Below are positions 7,517 to 15,779 of a stretch of 64,000 bases of DNA, piece by piece. Position 1 is the stretch's first letter. Each line of letters starts with the position of its first letter. Location: contig NZ_BFAQ01000008.1 of NCBI RefSeq assembly GCF_002933855.1, positions 125,058 to 189,057 on the forward strand, read 5' to 3'. The translations under genes were made by a program, and so were the position numbers. The notes below the pieces were generated by a model that saw only the letters and a program-made list of their open reading frames with translations, was not told the DNA's origin and made no database searches. This stretch comes from Vibrio penaeicida (GTDB lineage Bacteria > Pseudomonadota > Gammaproteobacteria > Enterobacterales > Vibrionaceae).

Positions 7517-9445
7517 ATGCCTATTATTACTCTTCCTGACGGCAGTCAGCGCGAATTCGACAACCCTGTTTCTACTCTAGACGTCGCTCAATCAATCGGT
7601 CCTGGTCTTGCGAAAGCCACCATTGCGGGTCGTGTCGATGGCAACCGTGTAGACGCATGCGATCTTATCGAAGACGATGCGAGCCTTGAAATCATCACAG
7701 CAAAAGACGAAAAAGACGGTCTTGAGATCGTTCGTCACTCATGTGCTCACCTTCTTGGTCATGCTCTTAAGCAACTTTATCCGCAAGCTAAAATGGCGAT
7801 TGGTCCAACCATCGACAACGGTTTCTACTACGACATCGATCTAGAGGAATCACTCACGCAAGACGATCTTGAAAAGATCGAAAAGCGCATGAAAGAGCTG
7901 GCGAAAACCAAATATCAGGTTATCAAGAAAAAAGTAAGCTGGCAGGAAGCTCGCGACGCGTTTGAATCGCGTGGCGAACCATACAAAGTTGAAATCTTAG
8001 ACGAAAACGTTGCGCGTGACGACCGTCCTGGTTTGTACCATCACGAAGAATACATTGATATGTGTCGTGGCCCTCACGTACCGCACATGGGCTTTTGTCA
8101 GCACTTTACGTTGCTGAATATCGCTGGTGCATACTGGCGTGGTAACAGCGACAACAAGATGCTTCAACGTATCTACGGCACAGCATTTCACGACAAAAAA
8201 GCATTAAAAGCTCACCTTACTCGCTTGGAAGAAGCGGCGAAGCGAGACCACCGTAAAATTGGTAAGCATTTGGACTTGTTCCACATGCAGCAAGAAGCAC
8301 CGGGCATGGTGTTCTGGCATCACAATGGTTGGTCTATTTTCCGCGATTTGGAAGTGTTTGTTCGTGAAAAACTGACAGAATACGGTTATCAAGAAGTAAA
8401 AGGTCCACTTATCATGGACCGAGTGCTATGGGAACGTTCAGGTCACTGGGATAAATACGCAGAAGCAATGTTTACAACGGCTTCAGAGAACCGTGAATAC
8501 GCCCTAAAACCGATGAACTGCCCAGGTCATGTTCAAATCTTCAACCAAGGTCTGAAATCGTACCGCGATTTACCATTGCGTATGGCTGAGTTTGGTTCTT
8601 GCCACCGTAATGAACCTTCAGGCGCATTACATGGCATCATGCGTGTACGTGGCTTTACTCAGGATGATGCACATATCTTCTGTACAGAAAGTCAGATTCA
8701 AGATGAAGTAACTAGCTGTATCAAGATGGTTTACGATACGTATCAAACATTTGGCTTTGATAACATCGTAGTGAAGCTGTCTACTCGCCCGGAAAAACGT
8801 GTGGGAAGTGACGAAATTTGGGATCAGTCTGAAGAAGCTCTAAAGCAATCTCTTGAAAATATGGCGATTCCATATGAAATTCAGGAAGGCGAAGGCGCGT
8901 TCTATGGACCTAAAATCGAATTTACATTGCATGATTGTCTCGACCGAGCATGGCAATGTGGTACAGTTCAACTAGATTTCAATCTACCAAGTCGTTTGGG
9001 CGCTACTTATGTTGGCGAAAATAACGAACGTCTTGTACCAGTAATGATTCACCGTGCAATTCTTGGCTCATTGGAGCGCTTCATCGGTATTCTTATTGAA
9101 GAATATGCTGGTTTCTTCCCAACTTGGTTGGCACCAGAGCAAGCGGTTATCATGAATATCACGGATAAACAGTCCGATTATGTTCAAGAAGTTGCACAAA
9201 AACTGCAAAAAAGTGGAATTAGAGCTAAAGCGGACTTGAGAAATGAGAAGATAGGCTTTAAAATCCGCGAACATACATTGAAGCGTGTTCCTTACATGCT
9301 AGTCTGCGGCGACCAAGAAATGGAAGCCGGAGAAATCGCAGTTCGAACACGTAAAGGCAAAGATCTCGGTAAATTTAAAGTGGATGATTTTATTTCGTAC
9401 ATCCAAGCCGAAGTATCTAGCCGTAAGCTCAATCTGGAGGAATAA
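7517..9445 (+). CDS. thrS: Threonyl-tRNA synthetase
   Basis: ThrRS charges tRNA-Thr and edits Ser-tRNA-Thr. The 642-residue product equals the E. coli length. In order: an N-terminal TGS domain ([13 protein letters not shown]), the editing domain with [11 protein letters not shown], the class II catalytic core with zinc ligands in [10 protein letters not shown] and the [16 protein letters not shown] motif 2 region ([14 protein letters not shown]), and the C-terminal anticodon-binding domain. I start at ATG 7517, seven bases after AAGGA. A GTG 39 bases upstream in the same frame is part of the leader hairpin, not the start. infC follows directly, so thrS-infC-rpmI-rplT form the classical translation cluster. 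Autoregulation is expected through the leader hairpin. Confidence 0.98.
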   Translation: MPIITLPDGSQREFDNPVSTLDVAQSIGPGLAKATIAGRVDGNRVDACDLIEDDASLEIITAKDEKDGLEIVRHSCAHLLGHALKQLYPQAKMAIGPTIDNGFYYDIDLEESLTQDDLEKIEKRMKELAKTKYQVIKKKVSWQEARDAFESRGEPYKVEILDENVARDDRPGLYHHEEYIDMCRGPHVPHMGFCQHFTLLNIAGAYWRGNSDNKMLQRIYGTAFHDKKALKAHLTRLEEAAKRDHRKIGKHLDLFHMQQEAPGMVFWHHNGWSIFRDLEVFVREKLTEYGYQEVKGPLIMDRVLWERSGHWDKYAEAMFTTASENREYALKPMNCPGHVQIFNQGLKSYRDLPLRMAEFGSCHRNEPSGALHGIMRVRGFTQDDAHIFCTESQIQDEVTSCIKMVYDTYQTFGFDNIVVKLSTRPEKRVGSDEIWDQSEEALKQSLENMAIPYEIQEGEGAFYGPKIEFTLHDCLDRAWQCGTVQLDFNLPSRLGATYVGENNERLVPVMIHRAILGSLERFIGILIEEYAGFFPTWLAPEQAVIMNITDKQSDYVQEVAQKLQKSGIRAKADLRNEKIGFKIREHTLKRVPYMLVCGDQEMEAGEIAVRTRKGKDLGKFKVDDFISYIQAEVSSRKLNLEE

Positions 9446-9448
9446 ACT

Positions 9449-10000
9449 ATTAAAGGCGGAAGACGTGGCCAACAGCCGGCCAAACAAAACCAGCACCGTT
9501 TAAACGGTGAAATTCGCGGCGTTCGTGAAGTTCGTCTTACAGGCGCCGACGGTGAACCCGTTGGTATCGTTTCTATTAATGAAGCGCTTGAAACAGCTGT
9601 TGAAGCTGGTATGGATCTTGTAGAGATCAGCCCTAACGCCGAGCCACCAGTTTGTCGTGTGATGGACTATGGCAAGTTCCTCTTCGAGAAGAGCAAAGCT
9701 GCGAAAGAGCAGAAGAAAAAGCAAAAACAGATTCAGATTAAGGAAGTAAAATTCCGTCCTGGAACTGATATCGGAGACTATCAGGTAAAACTACGCAACC
9801 TGACGCGTTTCCTTGAAGACGGCAACAAAGTGAAGGTAACAATTCGCTTCCGTGGTCGTGAAATGGCTCACCAAGAAATCGGTGTTGACGTTTTGAATCG
9901 ATTGAAAGAAGACACAGTAGAACTAGCTGTTGTGGAGTCTTTCCCTACTCGAATCGAAGGTCGCCAGATGATCATGGTTCTAGCCCCTAAGAAGAAGTAA
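9449..10000 (+). CDS. infC: Translation initiation factor IF-3, AUU start
   Basis: IF-3 binds the 30S subunit, prevents premature 50S joining and rejects non-canonical start codons. The product is 183 residues: an N-terminal domain beginning [14 protein letters not shown], the linker rich in Lys ([21 protein letters not shown]) and a C-terminal domain ending [21 protein letters not shown]. The start is ATT at 9449, nine bases after GGAGG and four bases after the thrS stop. The N-terminus then matches E. coli IF-3, which also begins at AUU. An AUU start lets IF-3 repress its own synthesis. A search restricted to ATG would begin 54 codons too late. Confidence 0.97.
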   Translation: MKGGRRGQQPAKQNQHRLNGEIRGVREVRLTGADGEPVGIVSINEALETAVEAGMDLVEISPNAEPPVCRVMDYGKFLFEKSKAAKEQKKKQKQIQIKEVKFRPGTDIGDYQVKLRNLTRFLEDGNKVKVTIRFRGREMAHQEIGVDVLNRLKEDTVELAVVESFPTRIEGRQMIMVLAPKKK

Positions 10001-10024
10001 TTAACGGCTTACAAGTAATTAAAT

Positions 10025-10069
10025 CCTGTCGTGTTCCCTTTGAAAAAAGGTATAAACGGCAGGTTTTTA
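10025..10069 (+). terminator. Hairpin with U-tract between infC and rpmI
   Basis: CCTGTCGT pairs with ACGGCAGG (one G-U pair), with an inner CCCTTT/AAAGG stem, and five Ts follow. It could be a partial terminator or part of an L20-responsive leader. L20 in E. coli represses rpmI-rplT translation through an RNA structure in this region. Confidence 0.6.
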
Positions 10070-10120
10070 TTCGCCCTAATTACTATTGTTTAATAACTCA
10101 ACAATGCGGAGTTCTTCATC

Positions 10121-10315
10121 ATGCCTAAGATGAAAACCAACAAAGGTGCTGCTAAGCGTTTCAAGAAAACTGCTGGTGGTATTAAGTACAAGCACGCTAC
10201 AAAACGTCACATCCTGACCAAGCGTACTACTAAGAACAAGCGTCAGCTTCGTCCAAATGCAATCCTTCCTAAGTGTGAAGTGGCTGCAGTTGTTCGTATG
10301 ATGCCATACGCTTAA
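10121..10315 (+). CDS. rpmI: 50S ribosomal protein L35
   Basis: L35 is a small basic protein of the large ribosomal subunit. The 64-residue product has the full family signature [17 protein letters not shown] at the N-terminus and [15 protein letters not shown] in the middle. GCGGAG precedes the ATG. The gene sits between infC and rplT, as in nearly all gammaproteobacteria, and is probably translationally controlled together with rplT by L20. Confidence 0.98.
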   Translation: MPKMKTNKGAAKRFKKTAGGIKYKHATKRHILTKRTTKNKRQLRPNAILPKCEVAAVVRMMPYA

Positions 10316-10355
10316 TTCTTTTTAGTTATCAATCGTTTAGTTTAGGAGAAGCATA

Positions 10356-10709
10356 ATGCCTCGCGTAAAACGTGGTGTACAAGCTCGTGCACGTCATAAG
10401 AAAGTTCTAAAACAAGCTAAAGGTTACTACGGTGCTCGCTCTCGCGTATACCGCGTAGCTTTCCAAGCAGTTACTAAAGCTGGTCAATACGCTTACCGTG
10501 ACCGTCGCAACAAGAAACGTCAATTCCGTCAACTTTGGATTGCACGTATCAATGCGGCATCTCGTCAGAATGGTCTATCTTACAGCCGTTTCATTAACGG
10601 TCTTAAGAAAGCATCTATCGAGATCGATCGTAAGATCCTTGCTGATATCGCGGTATTCGACAAGTCTGCATTTGCAGTTCTAGTTGAAAAAGCGAAAGCT
10701 GCTCTTTAA
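10356..10709 (+). CDS. rplT: 50S ribosomal protein L20
   Basis: L20 is needed for early 50S assembly and is the autorepressor of the rpmI-rplT unit. The 117-residue protein opens [19 protein letters not shown] and continues with the basic helical N-terminal extension and the globular RNA-binding C-terminus ([17 protein letters not shown]). The TTTAGGAGAAGCATA ribosome site is strong. Forty bases separate it from rpmI. Transcription ends at the hairpin at 10732. Confidence 0.98.
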   Translation: MPRVKRGVQARARHKKVLKQAKGYYGARSRVYRVAFQAVTKAGQYAYRDRRNKKRQFRQLWIARINAASRQNGLSYSRFINGLKKASIEIDRKILADIAVFDKSAFAVLVEKAKAAL

Positions 10710-10731
10710 GTAGCAGTGTAAGGTTTAATAG

Positions 10732-10757
10732 AAGGAGAGCATTTGCTCTCCTTTTTT
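10732..10757 (+). terminator. Intrinsic terminator of the thrS-rplT cluster
   Basis: AAGGAGAGC and GCTCTCCTT form a strong stem around ATTT, followed by a run of six Ts. Confidence 0.92.
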
Positions 10758-10830
10758 CATTTCTGGCATCTAATCATAGATTGTTTGCTCAATCCTATCG
10801 TAGCAATAATAAACTTGCTGCTTTCAGCGT

Positions 10831-11793
10831 TCATAGCCTTGATAAAGGGCTTATGACACCGTTTGCCCCTCTGTCTAATACATGCGTATAGATTTGTGTT
10901 GTTTTGACATCTGTATGCCCTAGTTGCTCTTGAACCGTTCTTATATCAGCTCCACTTTCTAACAAATGTGTTGCAAAAGAATGCCGTAAGGTGTGGCAGG
11001 TGACATTCTTATCTATACTGGCACTTTTAGCTGCTTTTCTGACGGTTTTTTGGATAGTCGATTCGCTCATATGTTGTCTTCTTAACATACCGGATTCTGG
11101 ATCTACAGATAGCTTTCCAGATGGAAACAAGTAATGCCAGTTCACTTCAAATGGTGCATTTTGGTATTTCTTGTACAGTGCTTCTGGAAGCCACACTCCG
11201 CCATAGCCTGGTGTTTCCATATCCCTTTGAAAGAACTGATGAACATTTTGTTCTTGTGATTTTAAAAACGGTTCCAATTCCTTAGCCATAGTGACCGTTC
11301 TATTTTTTCCTCCTTTTCCGTTCCAGATCCTGACCGCGCCATAGTCGTAATCGATATCATGTACCCTTAGCCTCATGCACTCCATTAACCTCAAACCAGA
11401 GCCGTATAAAAGTTGCGCTTGCAGTTGATATGGTGGATCTATATGAAGAAGAAGCCTTCTGACTTCATCTCTTGTGAGGACAACAGGCAGCTTTCTTTTA
11501 ATCGCAGAACGCTTGAATTTTATGTCGATAGATAGTGGGGATTTTAGAACTTCTTTGTATAAAAACACCAACGCATTTAGCGCGATCGATTGTGAACTTG
11601 CTGCTAGTTTTTGATCGCATGCCAGGTGAGTCAAAAATGCTTCTACGTCTTTATCTGATAGTTTCGCTGGGTGGGCCATATCGTGAAAATGAATATACCT
11701 ACAAATCCACGTTGTATACGCATCTATTGTTCTTATGGCATAACGCCTAAGGTGCATAAATTCCTTTATGTAGCTTATAAATGCTGATTTCAT
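10831..11793 (-). CDS. intIA: Integron integrase, vibrio IntIA type
   Basis: IntI proteins are tyrosine recombinases that insert and excise gene cassettes at attI and folded attC sites. This 320-residue protein is intact. Catalytic residues are Arg135 (GSGLRLMEC), His267 and Arg270 (CHTLRHSFATH), His293 (LGHTDVKTT) and Tyr302. The integron-specific extra helix is present at about 195-223 (PGYGGVWLPEALYKKY, then WHYLFPS) and separates IntI from XerC/D. Its place just behind rplT is the usual position of the vibrio superintegron integrase. A perfect SOS box lies 15 bases upstream of the start, so LexA control is expected. No attC repeats or cassette array are recognisable on its 5' side. Confidence 0.95.
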   Translation of the reverse strand: MKSAFISYIKEFMHLRRYAIRTIDAYTTWICRYIHFHDMAHPAKLSDKDVEAFLTHLACDQKLAASSQSIALNALVFLYKEVLKSPLSIDIKFKRSAIKRKLPVVLTRDEVRRLLLHIDPPYQLQAQLLYGSGLRLMECMRLRVHDIDYDYGAVRIWNGKGGKNRTVTMAKELEPFLKSQEQNVHQFFQRDMETPGYGGVWLPEALYKKYQNAPFEVNWHYLFPSGKLSVDPESGMLRRQHMSESTIQKTVRKAAKSASIDKNVTCHTLRHSFATHLLESGADIRTVQEQLGHTDVKTTQIYTHVLDRGANGVISPLSRL

Positions 11794-11807
11794 TTGTGAA
11801 TACCTTA

Positions 11808-11823
11808 CTGTTTTTATATACAG
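11808..11823. promoter_or_regulatory. LexA (SOS) box of the integrase gene
   Basis: CTGTTTTTATATACAG fits the gammaproteobacterial LexA consensus CTGT-N8-ACAG exactly. It ends 15 bases before the integrase start codon. SOS control of integrase is established for Vibrio cholerae IntIA and class 1 integrons. Confidence 0.85.
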
Positions 11824-12043
11824 TTATGATAAAAGCATATTAATTCCAACACAGCTTGTCTTGAATTCGTTTTCCTGACAAAGAGCACATGGAAAGAAAT
11901 GACAGGTCACTGAATTACATGACTAATGTATGGTCAGAAAAATTTGATATGTGAGATTTAAAAACAATTTCTAGATTCCACTCGCTATAGATAAAAAGAG
12001 TGATTAACATATTCGCGATGTTAAGTTTTATAAGAGTTGAAGT

Positions 12044-12382
12044 ATGTCCTTTCCTCCTTGTCAAAATTGCCAGTCTGAGTTTGTATACCAAGATCAGAAT
12101 CATTTAATTTGCCCAGAGTGTGCACATGAGTGGAATCCTTCAGAAGCATTTAGTGAAGAAGGTGCGTTCACCGTTAAAGACGCAAATGGAACACAACTAC
12201 AAGAAGGAGATAAGGTAACCCTAGCGAAAGATTTAAAAGTAAAAGGCAGTTCTTTGGTACTTAAAATAGGAACCAAAGCGGTCATTAGGAGAATCGTTGA
12301 AGGTAAAGATCATCAATTGGACTGCAAGGTTGATGGTGCTGGAGAAATGATGGTTACCGCTAAGTTTGTTAAAAGAGCCTGA
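12044..12382 (+). CDS. yjdM: Zinc-ribbon protein YjdM (PhnA family)
   Basis: A 112-residue protein with an N-terminal zinc ribbon (CQNC at about 6-9 and CPEC at about 23-26, then AHEWN) and a C-terminal KOW-like beta domain (VKDANGTQLQEGDKVTLAKDLKVKGSS). It matches E. coli YjdM along its whole length. YjdM was once annotated as an alkylphosphonate-operon protein but has no proven phosphonate function. It is the first gene on the attI side of the integrase, but it is a widespread chromosomal gene and not a typical cassette. Transcription is alone, from a short 5' region with GAGTTGAAGT before the ATG. Confidence 0.92.
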   Translation: MSFPPCQNCQSEFVYQDQNHLICPECAHEWNPSEAFSEEGAFTVKDANGTQLQEGDKVTLAKDLKVKGSSLVLKIGTKAVIRRIVEGKDHQLDCKVDGAGEMMVTAKFVKRA

Positions 12383-12395
12383 GTTGAAGTTAGAC

Positions 12396-12441
12396 AAAAT
12401 ATGCGGCTCTGGTTCCTACACCTTGAGGTCACTTGGGTATA
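12396..12441. repeat. Right-end remnant of the 266-bp repeat family
   Basis: About 45 bases (ATATGCGGCTCTGG onward, ending CTTGAGGTCACTTGGGTATA) match the last 45 bases of the element at 30438. The left part is missing. Confidence 0.7.
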
Positions 12442-12542
12442 CATTTAGAACATCAACACTTTGTTACGTTACTTCGGTTTTCTAGAGTGAGTTGTTCGCA
12501 TTATTATGAGAGGGAATAAGTATCCGCTTTTTAAGAGGTAAT

Positions 12543-12968
12543 ATGAAAAAGTCCCTGACAGCATTGGTTATAACACTTGCCCTAGTAGGGTGTGAAGACG
12601 CAGCCAATGCCATCGACCAAGCACAAGAAGCTGCAAACAGCGCTGTAGATAATTTCCAAGAAGAGCTGGATTTTTCGAATTTTGCTGACTTAGATTTGGA
12701 GCAATTCGGTAGTGCAACAGAGTCGGTTCAAGCACTTACATCGGCGATTGAACAAATTACGAATATGGATTTCAATGATTCTGAGGCGCTGACTCAAGCC
12801 ACTGAGCACGTTTCTAATGCGTATAGCTGCCTAGTTGACGCATCATCAGAGTCAACCGCCGAAAAGTTGATTGAAAAAATTATGGGCTCTATAGCAAACC
12901 AAGATGCGCTAACCCTTATTGAAGAGGGTGTGGAAAAAGCGAAAGCGGCGCAAGAATGTGTCATTTAA
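12543..12968 (+). CDS. Predicted acidic lipoprotein of unknown function
   Basis: A 141-residue protein with a short signal peptide ending in a lipobox (LALVGC, Cys at residue 17), followed by Glu, so outer-membrane sorting or secretion is likely. The mature part is Ala/Glu-rich and predicted helical (DQAQEAANSAVDNFQEELDF), with two later Cys residues (YSCLVD and QECVI) that could form a disulphide. I recognise no family. AAGAGG lies just upstream of ATG. It is monocistronic, bounded by the repeat remnant upstream and a hairpin terminator downstream. Confidence 0.7.
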   Translation: MKKSLTALVITLALVGCEDAANAIDQAQEAANSAVDNFQEELDFSNFADLDLEQFGSATESVQALTSAIEQITNMDFNDSEALTQATEHVSNAYSCLVDASSESTAEKLIEKIMGSIANQDALTLIEEGVEKAKAAQECVI

Positions 12969-13019
12969 ATTGGTTTGTTGTTATTCCTAATAGAGAAAAA
13001 CGACAGCTTGAAGATATAG

Positions 13020-13044
13020 AAGGCTCAAAGAAATTTGAGCCTTT
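13020..13044 (+). terminator. Intrinsic terminator after the lipoprotein gene
   Basis: AAGGCTCAAA and TTTGAGCCTT form a 10-bp perfect stem around GAAA, followed by a short T run. Confidence 0.8.
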
Positions 13045-13094
13045 ATCGAATAAAGTCATATTTACACAATAACACACATATAAAACTGAGTAGG

Positions 13095-13460
13095 CTAAAC
13101 AATCACTTCATGGTATTTAGGGTCGTCTCTGTCGAGCAATATCTTAGAACCATCCTTAAACGTATACATTTTTTTTGTGGAACTGATGAACTCAGATTGA
13201 TTTGGCTTAAGGGCGATTTTCAATACTAAGGTCAAACCGTCAGTAAAGTCATATACAAGCTCTTCTGCGATGGTTTTTGTCATAAAATTTCTGTAACCCT
13301 TTGAACTAGCTAATGTTGAAATGCCTTTAATCCTACCGTTATTTTCTTCTAAAACCAAACCATACAAAGGGTTTTATCAGTCCCAGAAGTTGTGAGTTTG
13401 ACTTAGTTGTATCAAAAGTAAGATATGTGTCTAGGTCTGTTGGCGAATTCGTATAATGTG
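13095..13460 (-). pseudogene. Frameshifted remnant of an unknown gene
   Basis: The last 90 codons are open from a TTG at 13367 (reading LYGLVLEENNGRIKGISTL) but an in-frame stop precedes them. In the neighbouring frame, the 90 or so bases upstream read PTDLDTYLTFDTTKSNSQLL then GLIKP, with no stop, running straight into the junction. Removing one T from the CCCTTTG run near 13370 would join the two parts into one continuous protein-like sequence. No start codon was found for the upstream part, so the 5' end also seems lost. I do not recognise the family. A TTG-started 90-residue protein is the alternative. Confidence 0.4.
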
Positions 13461-13511
13461 GCTTAAAGTTATTTATGGAACAGTTTATCTTTGATTTTTG
13501 AGGAGGTGAAC

Positions 13512-13796
13512 ATGGCCGTATCTCGCAAACAGGGTGACACTGGTAAACATTATAATCCTGAACAGGATTTCAATAATGATCAAAGACATAGATTTACTGA
13601 AATCGCTAATCAGGCAGCAGAAAGGCGCGCTCAAAAAGCCGCGTTGCGTGGGCGTTCGGAAGCTCATGAGAAAGCGCATACACCGACAGCACCAAAACGG
13701 AAGAAAAGCCGTTACGGCGGTTTAATTCGAGTAGTGATTTGGTCATTGGTACTTGGGCTTACTTGGCTATGGGTGATCTTCATGACAAGTACATGA
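13512..13796 (+). CDS. Small C-tail-anchored membrane protein, unknown function
   Basis: A 94-residue protein. Residues 1-70 are hydrophilic and strongly charged (QRHRFTEIANQAAERRAQKA and TAPKRKKSRYGG), and one transmembrane span (VVIWSLVLGLTWLWVIFM) closes the protein. The start at 13512 is fixed by a near-perfect AGGAGGTG ribosome site five bases upstream; an ATG 21 bases earlier has none. The topology suggests a cytosolic basic domain held at the inner membrane. No family recognised. It is transcribed alone, about 100 bases before the HPt-HD-GYP gene. Confidence 0.75.
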   Translation: MAVSRKQGDTGKHYNPEQDFNNDQRHRFTEIANQAAERRAQKAALRGRSEAHEKAHTPTAPKRKKSRYGGLIRVVIWSLVLGLTWLWVIFMTST

Positions 13797-13897
13797 GCGA
13801 AATACAAAGAAAACCTGCCTAATCTAGCCACTCGAAACTTAATAAACCTATCAGTGTTCTATACTGCTATTAGACGTGAACATAGTAGGTAAAAAAG

Positions 13898-15064
13898 ATG
13901 GCGCTCCCAAAAGAAATATCTGAAGAAGAAATCCAATACGAATCGCTCGGAGACTTCTTTCAAGATTTTCGAGAAGCTCATGAAAAATGTGAAGTTATTT
14001 TAATTGATCTTGAACATCGACCAGACGATGTGGATTTGCTAAATGGGCTTTTTCGGGTAGTGCACACAATTAAAGGAAACTTAGTCTACGTTGGCTTAGT
14101 GTCCATCACGCCGCTTATGCAAAGCCTTGAAGATTTGCTGGATTACATTCGAAAAGGGCATTTGAAATACGACAGTATTCTGTGTGACGTTATTCTTCTC
14201 TCTTTAGACAAAACAAAACAAATGGTAGAGGCTAGGTTAGACGAGAAAGAAAGCCCTCTAGCAGAAAATATACTGGATAAAATTTGTGAAGACATAAGTT
14301 TGGTCGCCGATGTTTCCCCAGAAAGACAGGTAGCGCTCATTAACGATGTGTTACTTCTGCTCGATCCTACAACTAAGTTAACTGAGCAGCATACCGATGC
14401 TCCAATACTAAAAGAAATAGGGAAGGGGTCTGATGGTGAAAGCTACCAAAATGAGCTTTTAGCTATGTTGTCTAGTTATGGTATCGAAACCGATGATGAC
14501 ATCCGTTTTTACTCAAGCTTGGTTCAACCTCTGGAAGACCGAAGTAAGTATTGGCACGGGCGAACCCTAAGGCAGCTATTCTTAAGCTTAGAAATGAACA
14601 AATCAGCAGGCAGCCCGGTAGAGGCTTCTCAACTGGCAGTTGCTGTTATGCTACATGATATTGGCATGTCGTTTATGCCGCTAGAAATGTTGAATAAAAA
14701 GGGCACAATTACTACTGCAGAAAGAGAAATACTGCACCACCATCCTTATTCGGGATATTTGTTATTGAATGAATCTATCCGGTGGCACGATGCTGCGGTC
14801 ATGATTTTTCAGCATCATGAGCAAATGGATGGAACGGGTTACCCGAATCACTTAAATCAAGATCAAATCTCTGACGGTGCAAAAATACTGAGCATTGTCG
14901 ATACCTTCGATGCGCGTACTCACGAGCGAGCACATCATACCTTACTTAAACGACCACTGGTCCGCTGTATTGTAGAAATCAACAACTACAAAGGAACCCA
15001 GTTTGATGACAAGTGGGTTAATGTATTTAATCAAGTTGCCAAACAACATTTCAAGTCGGAATAA
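13898..15064 (+). CDS. HPt-HD-GYP protein, predicted c-di-GMP phosphodiesterase
   Basis: A 388-residue cytosolic protein joining an N-terminal histidine phosphotransfer domain (His56 in VVHTIKGN) to a C-terminal HD-GYP domain. The HD pair is at about 253-254 (MLHDIGMSFMP), a further His cluster is HHHPYSGYLLL, and the signature HHEQMDGTGYP is at 306-316. HD-GYP enzymes degrade cyclic di-GMP. Most are fused to a receiver; here the input is an HPt, which would take phosphate from a hybrid kinase or donate it back. No partner kinase is adjacent, but two hybrid kinases lie elsewhere in the window. The residues needed for catalysis appear present. Confidence 0.88.
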   Translation: MALPKEISEEEIQYESLGDFFQDFREAHEKCEVILIDLEHRPDDVDLLNGLFRVVHTIKGNLVYVGLVSITPLMQSLEDLLDYIRKGHLKYDSILCDVILLSLDKTKQMVEARLDEKESPLAENILDKICEDISLVADVSPERQVALINDVLLLLDPTTKLTEQHTDAPILKEIGKGSDGESYQNELLAMLSSYGIETDDDIRFYSSLVQPLEDRSKYWHGRTLRQLFLSLEMNKSAGSPVEASQLAVAVMLHDIGMSFMPLEMLNKKGTITTAEREILHHHPYSGYLLLNESIRWHDAAVMIFQHHEQMDGTGYPNHLNQDQISDGAKILSIVDTFDARTHERAHHTLLKRPLVRCIVEINNYKGTQFDDKWVNVFNQVAKQHFKSE

Positions 15065-15167
15065 ATATGGCTTGAAATATCGCGGTGCGGCTTGTTAACA
15101 AACGTTAACTTCTTTACATATGGATTGCTGTACATTCATAGGATTGAGTACGCAGGATATATAAACA

Positions 15168-15653
15168 GTGAACATTTCGTTGATGTCTCGACAGGATTTT
15201 GGTGAATTTTGGGATACGTTTCAATCTGTTATTCAAGCGCAAGAAACCTACGCGTTTGATCCAGATATGTCATTTGATGAAGCTTATGCCTTATGGGTTG
15301 AATTACCTGAGGCTTGCTTTGTTTTTAAAGAAAATAACCAAATTTTAGGAAGCTATTACATAAAGAGAAACGCGAGCGGTCCAAGTCGTCATATATGCAA
15401 TTGTGGTTATATGGTTACTCCATTTGCGAGAGGTAAAGGAGTAGCAACTGCTATGTGTATTCATTCACAAGAGCAAGCAATAAGCATGGGGTTTAGAGCG
15501 ATGCAATTTAATTCCGTTGTTGCCTCTAACGATATAGCCGTTAAGCTGTGGCAGAAATTAGGGTTTAAGATCTTGGGTATTATTCCCGATGCATATCAAC
15601 ACAAAAAGTTGGGTTTTGTAGACAGTTACATCATGCATAAGAAGCTTATTTAA
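15168..15653 (+). CDS. GNAT family N-acetyltransferase
   Basis: A 161-residue acetyl-CoA-dependent acyltransferase. The acetyl-CoA loop is VTPFARGKGVATAMCIHSQEQA (R-G-K-G-V-A) and the C-terminal strand and helix SNDIAVKLWQKLGFKILGIIPDAY are characteristic. The N-terminal QDFGEFWDTFQSVIQAQETYA resembles GNATs acting on small amines. The start is GTG with AGGA about 12 bases upstream; an ATG 15 bases later is possible. The acceptor is unknown. Confidence 0.85.
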   Translation: MNISLMSRQDFGEFWDTFQSVIQAQETYAFDPDMSFDEAYALWVELPEACFVFKENNQILGSYYIKRNASGPSRHICNCGYMVTPFARGKGVATAMCIHSQEQAISMGFRAMQFNSVVASNDIAVKLWQKLGFKILGIIPDAYQHKKLGFVDSYIMHKKLI

Positions 15654-15727
15654 CCTTACATATAACGGAATTAGATATAAGTTAATATACTGAAATATAA
15701 TGATTTTATTGTGTTTCACTTAAGAGG

Positions 15728-15759
15728 GCTATTAGCAATATATATAATTGTTAATAGCC
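15728..15759. other. Long intergenic hairpin
   Basis: GGCTATTA and TAATAGCC flank an AT-rich centre that also pairs. There is no U-tract on the plus side, so it is not a clear terminator. It may end the acetyltransferase transcript inefficiently. Confidence 0.4.
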
Positions 15760-15779
15760 AAATGTAAAAACCGTTGCGC

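Noticed and set aside
10121..10315. Overlapping frames in rpmI, rplT, thrS, gyrA and nrdA on the other strand
   Set aside because: They lie within strongly conserved genes and are compositional shadows.
12044..12968. yjdM and the lipoprotein gene as integron cassettes
   Set aside because: No attC follows either gene, and yjdM is a widespread chromosomal gene.
15092..15108. GTTAACAAACGTTAAC, which resembles the start of a VCR/attC site
   Set aside because: Single short match with no paired R'/L' boxes or further repeats; it lies 3 kb from the integrase. Not enough for an attC call.
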